A stretch of DNA of 64,000 nucleotides from Fodinicurvata sp. EGI_FJ10296 (GCF_040712075.1 NZ_JBFCVL010000008.1:1-64000); one strand, 5' to 3'. Counted from the stretch's first letter, positions 9,184-18,638 are shown. Numbers and translations are program-made. Notes: generated by a model from the letters alone, not told the origin.

Positions 9184-10110
9184 GTGTTTGATTGGGAACC
9201 TGAATTCCGCATTCCGATCGGCGATGTCGTTTCGGCCACTGTCGACTGGCTGCGCGCTAACGCATCCGGTCTTTTCGACGGCATTGCGTCATTCGTTGGC
9301 GCGGTCGTGGATTTCGTGGAAACGATACTGACCACGCTGCCTTTCTGGCTGACGGCACTGATCATCATCGGCATTGCCTGGTACCGCGTCGGCTGGCGGT
9401 TCGGCCTGTTCGCCGTGGCCTCCATGGTCGTGATCGTGGGAATCGATCTTTGGCCGGAGACCATGGAAACTTTGGCACTGATCCTGTCGGCGACCGCAGT
9501 CAGCCTCGCAATCGGTATTCCCGTGGGCATCGCAGCCGCCAAGTCCGACCGGCTACTTGCAGTGATCCGGCCTGTGCTCGACCTCATGCAAACGCTTCCG
9601 CCCTTCGTCTATCTGATCCCGGCCGCGATGCTTTTTGGCCTGGGACAGGTGCCGGGCGCGATCGCGACGATCATTTTCTCAATGCCGCCTTCAGTACGTC
9701 TGACGAATCTCGGCATCCGCCACGTGCCGAAGGAAATGGTCGAAGCCGGACAGTCATTCGGGTGCACACCGCGCCAGCTTCTGTTCCATGTGCAGATCCC
9801 CAATGCCATGCCCTCCATCATGGCGGGCGTTAACCAGACCATCATGCTGGCGCTGTCGATGGTCGTCATCGCCTCGATGATCGGCGCTGGCGGCCTGGGA
9901 ACAGAGGTGCTGCGCGGTATTCAGCGGTTGAATGTCGGCCTTGGCTTCGAAGGCGGTCTCGGCGTCGTCATACTTGCGGTCCTGCTGGACCGGGTGACGC
10001 AGACCTTCGGCACAGGCCAGCGGCGTGCGACGCTGAAGTCCCGCTTAATGTCGGTTTTCACGCCCGGCACGGCCGGCCGCGCTGGCGGCAATGGCCGGAC
10101 AGAAGCCTGA
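9184..10110 (+). CDS. proW: Glycine betaine/proline ABC transporter permease
   Basis: A 308-residue inner-membrane permease. An N-terminal soluble/amphipathic segment is followed by about seven hydrophobic stretches, for example FWLTALIIIGIAWY and TMETLALILSATAVSLAIGI. The family pattern LDLMQTLPPFVYLIPAAMLFG and the EAA-like loop MVEAGQSFGCTPRQLLFHVQIP, which contacts ProV, are clear. Also present is the ProW hallmark IMLALSMVVIASMIGAGGLG. It starts with GTG at 9184, with GGAGA upstream and 13 bp after proV. The C-terminus is short and positively charged, hence cytosolic. It forms the ProVWX complex with its two neighbours. Confidence 0.92.
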   Translation: MFDWEPEFRIPIGDVVSATVDWLRANASGLFDGIASFVGAVVDFVETILTTLPFWLTALIIIGIAWYRVGWRFGLFAVASMVVIVGIDLWPETMETLALILSATAVSLAIGIPVGIAAAKSDRLLAVIRPVLDLMQTLPPFVYLIPAAMLFGLGQVPGAIATIIFSMPPSVRLTNLGIRHVPKEMVEAGQSFGCTPRQLLFHVQIPNAMPSIMAGVNQTIMLALSMVVIASMIGAGGLGTEVLRGIQRLNVGLGFEGGLGVVILAVLLDRVTQTFGTGQRRATLKSRLMSVFTPGTAGRAGGNGRTEA

Positions 10111-10285
10111 CCGGTCCGGCTGCGACGGCCACACATCACTCGATGGCCGACGGCGACAACGATCCGCCCTCGGCCTGGCACCTCGCCGCTCCACGGAGCG
10201 CGCGGGTGTTTCACCTCCGTCGATTTCGGGTGCAATGGCGCCCGATCTCGGCATCACCGATCGCTATATGCGAAAGGAGAATCCA

Positions 10286-11155
10286 ATGACCTTCAAGATC
10301 AAGACAGCAGCAGCAACCAGCGCCCTGGCGCTCGGTCTGGCGACCGCGCCGGCCGCCGCACAGGATGTGACGATCGGCTGGACGGCATGGTCCGACGCCG
10401 AGGCTATCACGACCATGGCCGTTCAGGTCATTGAAGAACACTTTGATGCAGAAGTCGAAATGACGCTGGCGGACATCGCCATTCAGTATCAGGGCGTCGA
10501 AACCGGCGATCTGGATATGATGCTGATGGCTTGGTTGCCGGGCACTCACGCCGACTACTGGGAAAACCTCTCCAAGGACGTGATTCCGGTCGGCCCGCTC
10601 TACACCGGCGCAAAGCTCGGCTGGGTCGTTCCAAATTACATGGACGAGGACACATTCGGCTCGATCGCCGACCTCAACAGCGACGAAGCGCGTGAAGCGC
10701 TCGACGGCGAGATCCAGGGCATCGATCCCGGCGCGGGGCTGATGCGTCTTTCCGAAGAGGCCCTCGAAGTCTACGACCTCGAAGGCTACGACGTTCTGAC
10801 GTCCTCCGGCGCCGCCATGACCGCGGCCCTGGATCGGGCCATCCAGAACGAAGATCCGATCGTCGTGACGGGCTGGAGCCCGCACTGGATGTTCGGCGCT
10901 TACGACCTTCGGTATCTTGAGGATCCGGAAGGCGCCCTCGGCGGGGACGAACGGATTCACGCCATGGTCCGCCCCGGCTTCGATCAGGACCATCCGGAAA
11001 TCTTCAACTTCCTCACCCGGTTCACCATTGATCTGGACATCCTCCAGAACCTGATGGCCGAAGCCGAAGAATCCTCTTATGAAGAAGCCGTCGCGAACTT
11101 CATCGATGAGAACGAAAGCCTGGTCAACTACTGGGTGACCGGCGAGATCGAGTAA
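10286..11155 (+). CDS. proX: Glycine betaine/proline ABC transporter substrate-binding protein
   Basis: A 289-residue periplasmic binding protein. MTFKIKTAAATSALALGL plus a run of small residues ending AAAQDVTI is a Sec signal peptide with a likely cut after AAA/AQ. Mature-domain motifs VTIGWTAWSDAEAITTMA, MLMAWLPGTHADYWENL and VVTGWSPHWMFGAYDLRYL are those of the OpuAC/ProX family, in which Trp residues cage the quaternary ammonium group. The ATG at 10286 follows an AAAGGAGA site by five bases; the in-frame ATG at 10268 lies upstream of that site and was rejected. A 175-bp spacer separates it from proW, and it is followed at once by a strong terminator, which closes the proVWX unit. Confidence 0.93.
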   Translation: MTFKIKTAAATSALALGLATAPAAAQDVTIGWTAWSDAEAITTMAVQVIEEHFDAEVEMTLADIAIQYQGVETGDLDMMLMAWLPGTHADYWENLSKDVIPVGPLYTGAKLGWVVPNYMDEDTFGSIADLNSDEAREALDGEIQGIDPGAGLMRLSEEALEVYDLEGYDVLTSSGAAMTAALDRAIQNEDPIVVTGWSPHWMFGAYDLRYLEDPEGALGGDERIHAMVRPGFDQDHPEIFNFLTRFTIDLDILQNLMAEAEESSYEEAVANFIDENESLVNYWVTGEIE

Positions 11156-11196
11156 CGAGAACCGCCGATCGCAAACGATCGACGCTTGTTGCGCCT

Positions 11197-11232
11197 GGCC
11201 CGTTGCCGCTACCCGCGGCAACGGGCCTTTTT
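11197..11232 (+). terminator. Rho-independent terminator after proX
   Basis: A perfect 13-bp stem (11197-11209 with 11215-11227) closes a 5-base loop and is followed by TTTTT (11228-11232). It lies 41 bp past the proX stop. This is the strongest intrinsic terminator in the window. Confidence 0.95.
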
Positions 11233-11446
11233 GTGCGATCACGCGATGGGGCTGATACGCCCGGGGCACAACGCAACGATCCGAAGACGGACTGCGCCTG
11301 GGCAGACTCTGACCTGGCCACCCGGCAGGAATTACCGGCCAGTCGACGTCTGCTGGACGCGTGCCCCCGGACCGACCTCAAGGCACTCAGCGCCGCTATA
11401 TCGTAAACTATTGATAATAAATGATTTTTTTTGCCCCCGGAGGGTT

Positions 11447-11462
11447 TGGCATCGCCCTTGCA
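11447..11462 (+). promoter_or_regulatory. Sigma-54 promoter of the flagellar hook cluster
   Basis: TGGCAT-CGCCC-TTGCAT has the invariant GG (11448-11449) and GC (11460-11461) separated by exactly 10 bases, as required for RpoN -24/-12 promoters. Initiation would fall near 11473, leaving a ~24-base leader with GAGGG just before the fliK ATG at 11497. About 110-125 bp upstream (11315-11341) an interrupted inverted repeat, TGGCC...GGCCA enclosing CCGGCAGGAATTACCGG, could be the site of a FlbD-like activator. That second part is inference. Confidence 0.85.
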
Positions 11463-11496
11463 TTGAAATGCGCGTGAACGTCAGCGTGAGGGTCCG

Positions 11497-12954
11497 ATGG
11501 ACATCCAGGCATCAATTTTCGGCACTACAAGATTGGGGCGTACGGACGGCCAATCAGGCGGTGCCCGCGAGAACTCCGGCGCTGCCTTCGACGGACTGCT
11601 GCGGCTTGCTGCGGGGCGAACCGCCGAATCGTCATCGGATGCGGAGATTTCGGAGACCGAAGCCCGCGCCGCCATCGACTTCGCCAGACGGATGACCGAG
11701 ACCGAGGCGGAAGGTGGCGCGGAAGCCGTCGGCGACGGGGGCGGGCAAACATTGCCGGGCGGCGATGTGCTGAAGGCGCTGGAAAACCTGCTCGCCGCGA
11801 TGGATATCGATGTCACCGAGCAAGTAGGCAAGGTTCTGGAAGAAGGCGGCATAGAAGACGCCGTCAGGAAACTGGTCGCTGCGTTGGCGGAAGCGCTGCA
11901 GGCGGAAGGCGACACTGACGGTATGCAGACCATTCCCGCGCAGGACGCCGATCTGCTCGCCAATGCGGACGATGAGACGATCGGTGCAGCGCTTGCCGCC
12001 CTGATCGATATCGAAATGGCCGGTGCCGACCGGGTCGAGTCCCTGTCGTCCCGGATGTCATCATGGGCAGAAGAAGTTTCCGGTCTCGGCGGCGGCCTGG
12101 CCGGTCTGACGGCCATGTTCGGCCGGGAGGCGAGCGCCATCGGCCGAAGCCGCGATTCAGGCCCCCAGATCATCGTACCAAACCAGACCACGGCCGGCGG
12201 CGACGGCGAGGGGGACGCGGAAATCGCGGCATCAAGACCGGGGGGCACCGCTCGGGCCGACGGCGAGGCTTCGGCACGCGATGGCGGAACCGGCACCGAC
12301 TCCCGTGGCCGCCAGTTCAGCGACGCTCTCTTCCGGCTCGGCTCGGAAACGCTCGGCGACGACAACGAGATGCCGACGGGGCTCCGCAGCACCTTTGCCA
12401 CCGCGGGCTCGGAGACGACGACGTCACTGATTCCGACAAGCAGCGCCATAGGCCAGGGGCCGGCCGCAGCCGGTGGCGCCGCAGCCGGCCTGGCGGCGGA
12501 AGCCGCAGCTCAGCGTCCGGGCGCCGGTGCAACACCGGTCCAGGACCAGATCGCGCTTCATCTCAAGAAGCTGGCCGACAATGGCGGGGATCGTCTGCGC
12601 CTTCAACTGCAGCCAACCCGCCTCGGCGGCATCGATATCGTGATGGAGATCGGCCGCGACGGGCGCGTGCAGGCAGTCGTCATGGCCGACAAGGCCGAAA
12701 CCCTTTCATTGCTGCAGCGCGATTCCCGCGCTCTGGAACAGGCCCTCCGGGAGGCCGATCTGACGGTTGATGGCGACAGCTTGCGGTTCGACATGGCCGA
12801 CCGCCAGGAGCGCAACGGTGAAGACGAAACCGGCGCCGGATCCCGCCGGAGTCTCGGCGACAGGCTCTGGGCACAGGGCGACGACAATCCGGACCCGGCC
12901 CAGGTCGCTCAACCACCGGCCATCAGTCTCAGAGCCGTCGACATCACCATTTAG
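11497..12954 (+). CDS. fliK: Flagellar hook-length control protein
   Basis: A 485-residue protein. The first ~340 residues are low-complexity, acidic and rich in Ala, Gly and Glu, as in the export-ruler part of FliK. Residues ~345-440 form the Flg_hook (FliK C-terminal) domain with LRLQLQPTRLGGIDIVMEIGR and LLQRDSRALEQALREADL. FliK measures hook length and switches the type III export apparatus from rod/hook to filament substrates. It is the first gene behind the sigma-54 promoter at 11447, and flgD follows after 30 bp. The N-terminus is not conserved enough to recognise on its own; the C-terminal domain and the neighbours carry the call. Confidence 0.85.
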   Translation: MDIQASIFGTTRLGRTDGQSGGARENSGAAFDGLLRLAAGRTAESSSDAEISETEARAAIDFARRMTETEAEGGAEAVGDGGGQTLPGGDVLKALENLLAAMDIDVTEQVGKVLEEGGIEDAVRKLVAALAEALQAEGDTDGMQTIPAQDADLLANADDETIGAALAALIDIEMAGADRVESLSSRMSSWAEEVSGLGGGLAGLTAMFGREASAIGRSRDSGPQIIVPNQTTAGGDGEGDAEIAASRPGGTARADGEASARDGGTGTDSRGRQFSDALFRLGSETLGDDNEMPTGLRSTFATAGSETTTSLIPTSSAIGQGPAAAGGAAAGLAAEAAAQRPGAGATPVQDQIALHLKKLADNGGDRLRLQLQPTRLGGIDIVMEIGRDGRVQAVVMADKAETLSLLQRDSRALEQALREADLTVDGDSLRFDMADRQERNGEDETGAGSRRSLGDRLWAQGDDNPDPAQVAQPPAISLRAVDITI

Positions 12955-12984
12955 CGGACCGACAGGACCGAGCAGGAGACTTCC

Positions 12985-13746
12985 ATGGTCGATATGACAT
13001 CCCTCACCGGTCAGACCGGCAATCTACCGAGGCCTCAGACAACTCTAGGGGGCCAATCGAGCAGCGCTGGCCAGGCGGCCCGCCAACGGGACGAAGATCC
13101 GGAGATCAAACCGGCTTCGGAATCGGACAAAGCGGTTCTGGGCGACGATTTCGACGCCTTCTTGTCGCTGCTGACCACGCAGCTCCAGAACCAGGATCCG
13201 ATGTCTCCGATGGACACGAACCAGTTCACCGAGCAACTCGTCCAGTTCTCGCAGGTCGAACAGGCGATCAAGTCGAATGACAATCTGGAAACACTGATCG
13301 ACCTGCAACGCGGCACCGACATCAATACTGCCGCAGCCCTGACCGGCAAGATGGTCGAAGTCGACGGCAACAAGAATCGCCTGAACACGGCCGAGGGTCC
13401 CATGCGGTACGTCCTCGACGTTCCGGAGGGTCTGAGCGAGATGCAGGTCGAAATGGTCAATGCCGGCGGACAGGTCATCCATCGCACAGAAATGGACCCG
13501 GCTTCCGGCCGTCGCGAGATGGCGTGGGACGGCGCAATGATCGGCGGCGGCACAGCGCCGGACGGCAACTATACTGTCAGGGCCATTGGCCGGGAAGGCG
13601 CCGAAGGCGAGATGACAAACGTGCCGACCAGCGTCATCGGCCCGGTCGACGGCGCCACCGTCGAGGATGGCGAGATCATGCTCGAAGTCGGCGGCGGGCG
13701 CGTATCGATCGACGACCTGAAGTCCTTCCGCAGCGCTGCCGTCTAG
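12985..13746 (+). CDS. flgD: Flagellar hook assembly (scaffold) protein
   Basis: A 253-residue hook-capping protein needed for FlgE polymerisation. The conserved N-terminal export/cap region is readable: FDAFLSLLTTQLQNQDPMSPMDTNQFTEQLVQFSQVEQ (residues ~52-90; only key blocks identify it). The C-terminal half has Tudor/Fn3-like beta structure with the DGNYTVRA strand of FlgD. The ATG at 12985 has GGAGAC closely upstream. It lies between fliK and flgE, the usual order. Confidence 0.92.
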   Translation: MVDMTSLTGQTGNLPRPQTTLGGQSSSAGQAARQRDEDPEIKPASESDKAVLGDDFDAFLSLLTTQLQNQDPMSPMDTNQFTEQLVQFSQVEQAIKSNDNLETLIDLQRGTDINTAAALTGKMVEVDGNKNRLNTAEGPMRYVLDVPEGLSEMQVEMVNAGGQVIHRTEMDPASGRREMAWDGAMIGGGTAPDGNYTVRAIGREGAEGEMTNVPTSVIGPVDGATVEDGEIMLEVGGGRVSIDDLKSFRSAAV

Positions 13747-13785
13747 TCCGCCTGAATCGGATCTTCACCTGACAGAAAAAAGTAG

Positions 13786-13812
13786 CCGGCCCGGCAACAA
13801 ATGCCCGGCCGG
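13786..13812. promoter_or_regulatory. Inverted repeat in flgD-flgE spacer
   Basis: CCGGCCCGGCA (13786-13796) and TGCCCGGCCGG (13802-13812) pair over 11 bp with one mismatch around a 5-base loop. There is no T run, so this is not a clear terminator. It may be an mRNA-stabilising or attenuating hairpin, or a binding site for a flagellar activator. Confidence 0.5.
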
Positions 13813-13832
13813 AATCAAACAGGAGCCAGAAT

Positions 13833-15458
13833 ATGTCGGTGTTCTCTTCGCTCAATACAGCCGTCGGCGGCCTGCGGGCACAATCGACCGCCCTGGGGCA
13901 CATCAGCGACAATATCGCGAATTCGACGACGCTCGGGTACAAGCGAACCGAAACCAATTTCCGGGATCTGGTCACGACATCCAACCAGCGCCTTCATTCG
14001 CCCGGCTCGGTCATTGCCCAGCCCAAATTCGTCAACAATGTCCAGGGCGAACTGACGCAAAGCCAGACCGAGACCCATATGGCGGTCAGCGGCAACGGCT
14101 ATTTCGTCGTGTCAGAGCCCGAACGTTTCGAGGGCGATGAGATTTTCTTCCGCAACGAGGAGTTCTATACGCGGCGCGGCGATTTTGAATTGGACCGTTA
14201 CGGCAACATGGTCAATGGCGCTGGCTATTACCTGCGCGGCCAGCCGGTGATCGATCAGGACACGATGAATACCAGTGACGTGATGGAAATCGTGAACGTT
14301 GCCACTACCACGACAGAGCCGGAAGCTACGACACGCATCAATTACCTTGCCAACCTGCCCAGCGAAGCGGATGTCGTGCCTGAGATTCCCGCAGGCGCGC
14401 TGAATGCCGGGGTCGCCCCCTGGTCCGGCGTTGCCGAGGCCCCCCGCGCGGTCGGAGATGTGAACGTTCCCGGATTGGCGTCGACTGATCCGAGGGAAAT
14501 CGACTTCACGGATGTCCCTGTCGCGGAAGGGGCCGAATACACTGTTACCATTGGCGGTCAGCAGTTCACCTACACGGCGGCAGCCGGCGATGACATCAAT
14601 GACGTCGTCACTGGACTTGCCGCCGATATCGACGCCGATCCGGCTTTCGACGCCAATGGCGCGTCCGCTCCCGTTCTTGAAATCACCGATGGCGCGGGGA
14701 CGGAAAATATCTCGGCCGAGTCGGACGCACAGACTTATGATTACGATGGCTTCATGGCGTCGAGCGTCAGCGGCGGCGCCCTGACAGTTTATGACGAGAT
14801 CGGCAATCCCTATGACGTTCAGATGCGCTGGGTCCGGACCGACCGCAATCAATGGTCCCTCTATTACGACCGCGGCGATGATCCGGTCGACGGCCGAACC
14901 TGGGTCGAGGCCGATCAGTTCAATTTCGCCAATGGGCAACTCGTCGGCGATACCAGTCGCGAGATCAGTATAAACCTCGATTCGGGATTCAGCGATGATA
15001 TCAATTTCTCGTTCGCCAATTCCAACCAGGAGCCCGGACTTACACAATATGCCGACAGCGATATATCGGTGTTCCGCCTTGACCAGGACGGGTTCCGCTC
15101 CGGCGTCATGACGAATGTTTTCGTGGATGAGAACGGATACGTGACGGCATCCTTCGACAACGGCATCGACCGGACGCTCTATCAAGTACCCGTTGCCATG
15201 TTCAACGCCGAGAACGAGTTGAACCGCAAGGATGGCGGCGCGTTTTTCCGCAGTCCGGAAAGCGGCACACCTCGATATGAACAAATGGGCCGCGCCGGGG
15301 CCGGATCGATCAATGGATCGGCGCTGGAGAATTCCAATGTCGATATCGCTGACGAGTTCACCAAGATGATCATCGCCCAGCGCACCTACTCCGCCAACAC
15401 GCGGGTCATCACAACGTCGGACGAAATGCTTCAGGAAATCATCAACGCCAAGCGTTAA
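13833..15458 (+). CDS. flgE: Flagellar hook protein
   Basis: A 541-residue axial protein that polymerises into the hook. The N-terminus SLNTAVGGLRAQSTALGHIS followed by DNIANSTTLGYKR is the flagellar rod/hook D0 signature. MAVSGNGYFVV and the C-terminal NSNVDIADEFTKMIIAQRTY, then SANTRVITTSDEMLQEI, complete D0/D1. The middle (residues ~170-400) holds surface domains, including ALTVYDEIGNPYDVQMRWVR typical of FlgE. It is longer than the 402-residue Salmonella protein because of an insert near residues 180-300, which is common in Alphaproteobacteria. The ATG at 13833 has an AGGAG site upstream. It follows flgD and precedes flgK. Confidence 0.93.
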   Translation: MSVFSSLNTAVGGLRAQSTALGHISDNIANSTTLGYKRTETNFRDLVTTSNQRLHSPGSVIAQPKFVNNVQGELTQSQTETHMAVSGNGYFVVSEPERFEGDEIFFRNEEFYTRRGDFELDRYGNMVNGAGYYLRGQPVIDQDTMNTSDVMEIVNVATTTTEPEATTRINYLANLPSEADVVPEIPAGALNAGVAPWSGVAEAPRAVGDVNVPGLASTDPREIDFTDVPVAEGAEYTVTIGGQQFTYTAAAGDDINDVVTGLAADIDADPAFDANGASAPVLEITDGAGTENISAESDAQTYDYDGFMASSVSGGALTVYDEIGNPYDVQMRWVRTDRNQWSLYYDRGDDPVDGRTWVEADQFNFANGQLVGDTSREISINLDSGFSDDINFSFANSNQEPGLTQYADSDISVFRLDQDGFRSGVMTNVFVDENGYVTASFDNGIDRTLYQVPVAMFNAENELNRKDGGAFFRSPESGTPRYEQMGRAGAGSINGSALENSNVDIADEFTKMIIAQRTYSANTRVITTSDEMLQEIINAKR

Positions 15459-15470
15459 TGATACCGAAAA

Positions 15471-15487
15471 TTCCCGGACACCGGGAA
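15471..15487. promoter_or_regulatory. Short perfect hairpin after flgE
   Basis: TTCCCGG-ACA-CCGGGAA forms a 7-bp perfect stem 12 bp after the flgE stop. No T run follows. The same half-sites in reverse order occur upstream of the FlaG-like gene at 19146-19164. Confidence 0.5.
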
Positions 15488-15612
15488 CGTTCCGTTAACC
15501 GATTATCACTATACTGACGCGTGAGTGATTGCAGGACCAGAGGCGGCGCGGGCCGCCCCTGGGATCCTGATGCCCCAGAACGGGGGCGTATCGAGGCAGG
15601 GAGACCCATGCC

Positions 15613-17013
15613 GTGGTTATGTCGATCCTGAACAACGCCAGCAGCGGATTGAAGACGGCGCAGAGCCTTCTCAATACGACGTCGCGCAATGTTACGAATG
15701 CCAGCACGCCGGGCTATACGAAGAAGACACAGCATTCCTCGACCGGGCCACTCGGCAACGCCGAGCCGGGCAAGATCACCCGTGCCGTCAATGAATTTCT
15801 GGTCCAGGATCTGCGGCGCGCCACCTCGGCCGACACATATCAGGATACGCTGACGGCGGCGCTGAAATACATGGATGCCCTGAGCGGCGATCCGGCGGCG
15901 GAAGCTTCGCTTGGCAATCGGATGGACGCCCTCGGCAATGCATTCCAGGATGTCGCCACCGAACCGTCGTCCTCGGTCGCCTATGCCGCCGTCATCGAGT
16001 CCGGCACCGGGCTCGCCGATTCGATGAACAGGCTCTACAGCGACATGCAGTCGGTCAGGTTCGAGGCACGGCAGGATCGTTCGGTTGATGTCGGAGTCGC
16101 GAACGAAATCCTTGGCGAGATTGCTGATCTGAACATCAAGATCTCCGATGGCCTGGCGGCGGGCCGCGACGTCACCGACCGGCAGGACCGGCGCGACCAG
16201 CTGGCGCTTGAACTTTCCGAAATCATGGAGATCCGGACCTTCGAGAACGACCGCGGCGTAATGAATGTCTTTACGGCTGAATACCAGCAACTTGCGAACG
16301 ACCGGGCAAAAACCATCACGGTCGACTCAAACGACCGCATCCTGGTCAGCGACGAACCGGTGAGCCGGCTCGGTGGGACGCTCGGCGCCTATAATGAAAT
16401 CGAGCGTCGCGCCGTCGATCGTCTTGCCGAACTCGATGAAATGGCGACGCAACTGGCGTCGGCGTTTTCCGAGAATGGCGGTCCGGAAACGGACATGTTC
16501 GTGGATGCCGCCGGCAACACACCCGAAGACGGCGGATTTGATAGCGCCGGCTTCGCGGCCGGCATCAGCGTCCGGCAGGATCTGATCGATAATCCCACAC
16601 ATCTGCGGACATCGCGCGCCGATATCGGCCTCGGCAACGAGAACGCCGTGGGCGACACGACAGTGCTCAACCAATCGCGGCAGGCACTCCTTCAGCCGCG
16701 CGATTTCGACCTCGGCGCGAACGAGACTTACCGCGGCGTCTTCAAGCCGGCACTGACTTCGGTGACGCTGTCGAACGCCGCCGCCGAAGTGACGGCTTCG
16801 ATCGGCGATCAGGTACGCCGGTCCGAAGGGCTGCTATCGGAATCGTCGGTGTCGGTCGGCTTCCTGAAGAACGAACTCGCGACAACCGCCGACGTCAATA
16901 TCGATGACGAGATGGCCCGAATGATCGTGTTGCAGCAGCTCTACAGCGCATCGGCGCGCGTGATCACGACGACGCAGCGCATGATGGACGAATTGATGAA
17001 TTCGGTACGATAG
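15613..17013 (+). CDS. flgK: Flagellar hook-associated protein 1
   Basis: A 466-residue hook-filament junction protein. The N-terminus SILNNASSGLKTAQSLLNTT followed by SRNVTNASTPGYTKK is the FlgK form of the D0 signature. The C-terminus NIDDEMARMIVLQQLYSASA followed by RVITTTQRMMDELM matches FlgK/FlgE ends. A central coiled region with heptad-like spacing (GEIADLNIKISDGLAAGRD, DRQDRRDQLALELSEI) corresponds to the FlgK helical domain. The start is GTG 15613 (AGGGAG 9 bases upstream) or ATG 15619 two codons later. flgL follows 14 bp downstream. Confidence 0.92.
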   Translation: MVMSILNNASSGLKTAQSLLNTTSRNVTNASTPGYTKKTQHSSTGPLGNAEPGKITRAVNEFLVQDLRRATSADTYQDTLTAALKYMDALSGDPAAEASLGNRMDALGNAFQDVATEPSSSVAYAAVIESGTGLADSMNRLYSDMQSVRFEARQDRSVDVGVANEILGEIADLNIKISDGLAAGRDVTDRQDRRDQLALELSEIMEIRTFENDRGVMNVFTAEYQQLANDRAKTITVDSNDRILVSDEPVSRLGGTLGAYNEIERRAVDRLAELDEMATQLASAFSENGGPETDMFVDAAGNTPEDGGFDSAGFAAGISVRQDLIDNPTHLRTSRADIGLGNENAVGDTTVLNQSRQALLQPRDFDLGANETYRGVFKPALTSVTLSNAAAEVTASIGDQVRRSEGLLSESSVSVGFLKNELATTADVNIDDEMARMIVLQQLYSASARVITTTQRMMDELMNSVR

Positions 17014-17027
17014 GGGCGGATTGAACG

Positions 17028-18158
17028 ATGACACAGATCAACACGAACACGTATTTCAATCTGCTCAGATCCGACCTGTCCCGGATGCAGACGGAAACCG
17101 CCACCCTGTCGCAGCAGATCTCCAGCGGAAAGAAGACCGACCGGTTCGGTGGTATGCGTACGAACGAGGCGCGCAACGTGGTCTCGATGCGCAACGAGAT
17201 GCAGCGACTGGAAACTTTTCAGCATACGATCGGCACATTGGAAACCCGCGCGGAGCGGGTCGAACTGTCGATCAACAAGACGACCGACTTCGCCGAGACC
17301 GTCAAGGATATGGTCTACGGACTGCCCAACAACTCCACATCTCAGCGCCAGATCGAGTACGAGGCGAAGAACGCCCTGGACAGTATACAGTCCGTCCTGA
17401 ACTCATCGGTCAACGGCATGTATGTCTTCAGCGGCGAAAATGCCCTGACGCCGCCGATCAATCTCGACATCGTCGAGAACGGCAAAGGCGCCCCCGGCGA
17501 CGCCGATTATATTCCGCCACTGGAGGATTTTCTGGCCGACGGACGGACGCCGGGGAATTACACACCCGGCCCACCGCCACCCGAGGCGCCGACGTCGGAA
17601 ATCGACTCGCCCACATCACTGCACGGCGCCGTTCAGGAATGGTTCGAGCGTTTCGAAGCCGCTCCCGACGGCAGCACGGGCTGGTACCAGGGCGGCGACC
17701 TTCCCGAAGGCCCCTATATCGCCGACAACCAACGTGCCGGACCGCCCGGCGTGGCCAACGACCCGGGTTTTCGCAAGATCCTGGCCAACCTGGCGGGGAT
17801 GGCCTATAGCGGCACCGCGCCGGAAGCCGGTGTCGCGAACGATCAGGAATATCAGGCGTTCGCGGAGATGTCGTCGCTCAGCATTACCGAAGCGGCAGGC
17901 GTCACCTATAGCGGCAGCGACAACGACCGCAGCCTGCGAGATCTAATGGCCGAGAACGGCTTGTTTCGCCAAACGCTCGAAACCCAGAAAGAGCGGCACG
18001 ACGACACCAAGAAATTCGCCAACTCGGTCCTGAACGACATCGAATCGGTCGACCCCGCCGATGCCATCACGAAACTTCAGGAATTACAGTTTCAGCTTCA
18101 GGCGTCGTATAATCTTACCGGGCAACTACGACAATTGTCGTTGGTGAACTTTCTCTAA
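17028..18158 (+). CDS. flgL: Flagellar hook-associated protein 3
   Basis: A 376-residue flagellin-like junction protein. The N-terminus INTNTYFNLLRSDLSRMQTE followed by LSQQISSGKK resembles flagellin D0. The end LQELQFQLQASYNLTGQLRQ followed by LSLVNFL is the helical C-terminal D0 that packs with it. The middle includes a proline-rich linker near residues 180-190 (PGPPPPEAPTS). It lies 14 bp after flgK with a normal start at 17028. Together FlgK and FlgL join hook and filament; no filament flagellin gene is present in the window. Confidence 0.9.
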   Translation: MTQINTNTYFNLLRSDLSRMQTETATLSQQISSGKKTDRFGGMRTNEARNVVSMRNEMQRLETFQHTIGTLETRAERVELSINKTTDFAETVKDMVYGLPNNSTSQRQIEYEAKNALDSIQSVLNSSVNGMYVFSGENALTPPINLDIVENGKGAPGDADYIPPLEDFLADGRTPGNYTPGPPPPEAPTSEIDSPTSLHGAVQEWFERFEAAPDGSTGWYQGGDLPEGPYIADNQRAGPPGVANDPGFRKILANLAGMAYSGTAPEAGVANDQEYQAFAEMSSLSITEAAGVTYSGSDNDRSLRDLMAENGLFRQTLETQKERHDDTKKFANSVLNDIESVDPADAITKLQELQFQLQASYNLTGQLRQLSLVNFL

Positions 18159-18236
18159 TTCCCGGCACCATCCCCCATCTCATTGAACGGGGATGCACGG
18201 CACCATGACCACCTTCCGGCGAGGAAAGCACCCAAT

Positions 18237-18638
18237 ATGAGCATCGCAGCGTATCAGACCCGCGCCCGAGACAGCATTTCTCCGGTCGAGGTCGAGTATC
18301 AGATTCTGGGCCGGCTGACCGGCAGACTGGAAAAGACACGGGACGGCAGCGCCTCACCCAGCGATCGCGCGCAGGCCATCCACGATAACCGGCAGTTCTG
18401 GCAATCGCTGGCCATCGACCTGACGGAGGCGACGAACGAATTGCCGGATGGGCTCAAGGCGCAGTTGATTTCACTGGCGATCTGGGTCACGACTTACTCC
18501 AGTAAGGTCCTGCGCGAGGAAAAAACCATCGACGCGTTGATCGACGTCAATAAATCGGTCATGACAGGGCTGTCGGGACAATCGTCAGCAAAATCGGAGC
18601 CGGTCGTTCATGCCATTGGTGCTGGAGCTCAAGCCTAA
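18237..18638 (+). CDS. flaF: Flagellar biosynthesis regulator FlaF
   Basis: A 133-residue protein of the alphaproteobacterial FlaF family, which in Caulobacter promotes flagellin synthesis and secretion. Diagnostic are AAYQTRARDSISPVEVEYQI, LGRLTGRLEKT and the region QLISLAIWVTTYSSKVL. The ATG at 18237 is preferred over an upstream in-frame ATG because GAGGAAA precedes it and the family begins MSxxAYQ. Its end overlaps flbT by 29 bases. FlaF and FlbT act in opposition on flagellin mRNA translation in Caulobacter, and the pairing here supports both calls. Confidence 0.88.
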   Translation: MSIAAYQTRARDSISPVEVEYQILGRLTGRLEKTRDGSASPSDRAQAIHDNRQFWQSLAIDLTEATNELPDGLKAQLISLAIWVTTYSSKVLREEKTIDALIDVNKSVMTGLSGQSSAKSEPVVHAIGAGAQA

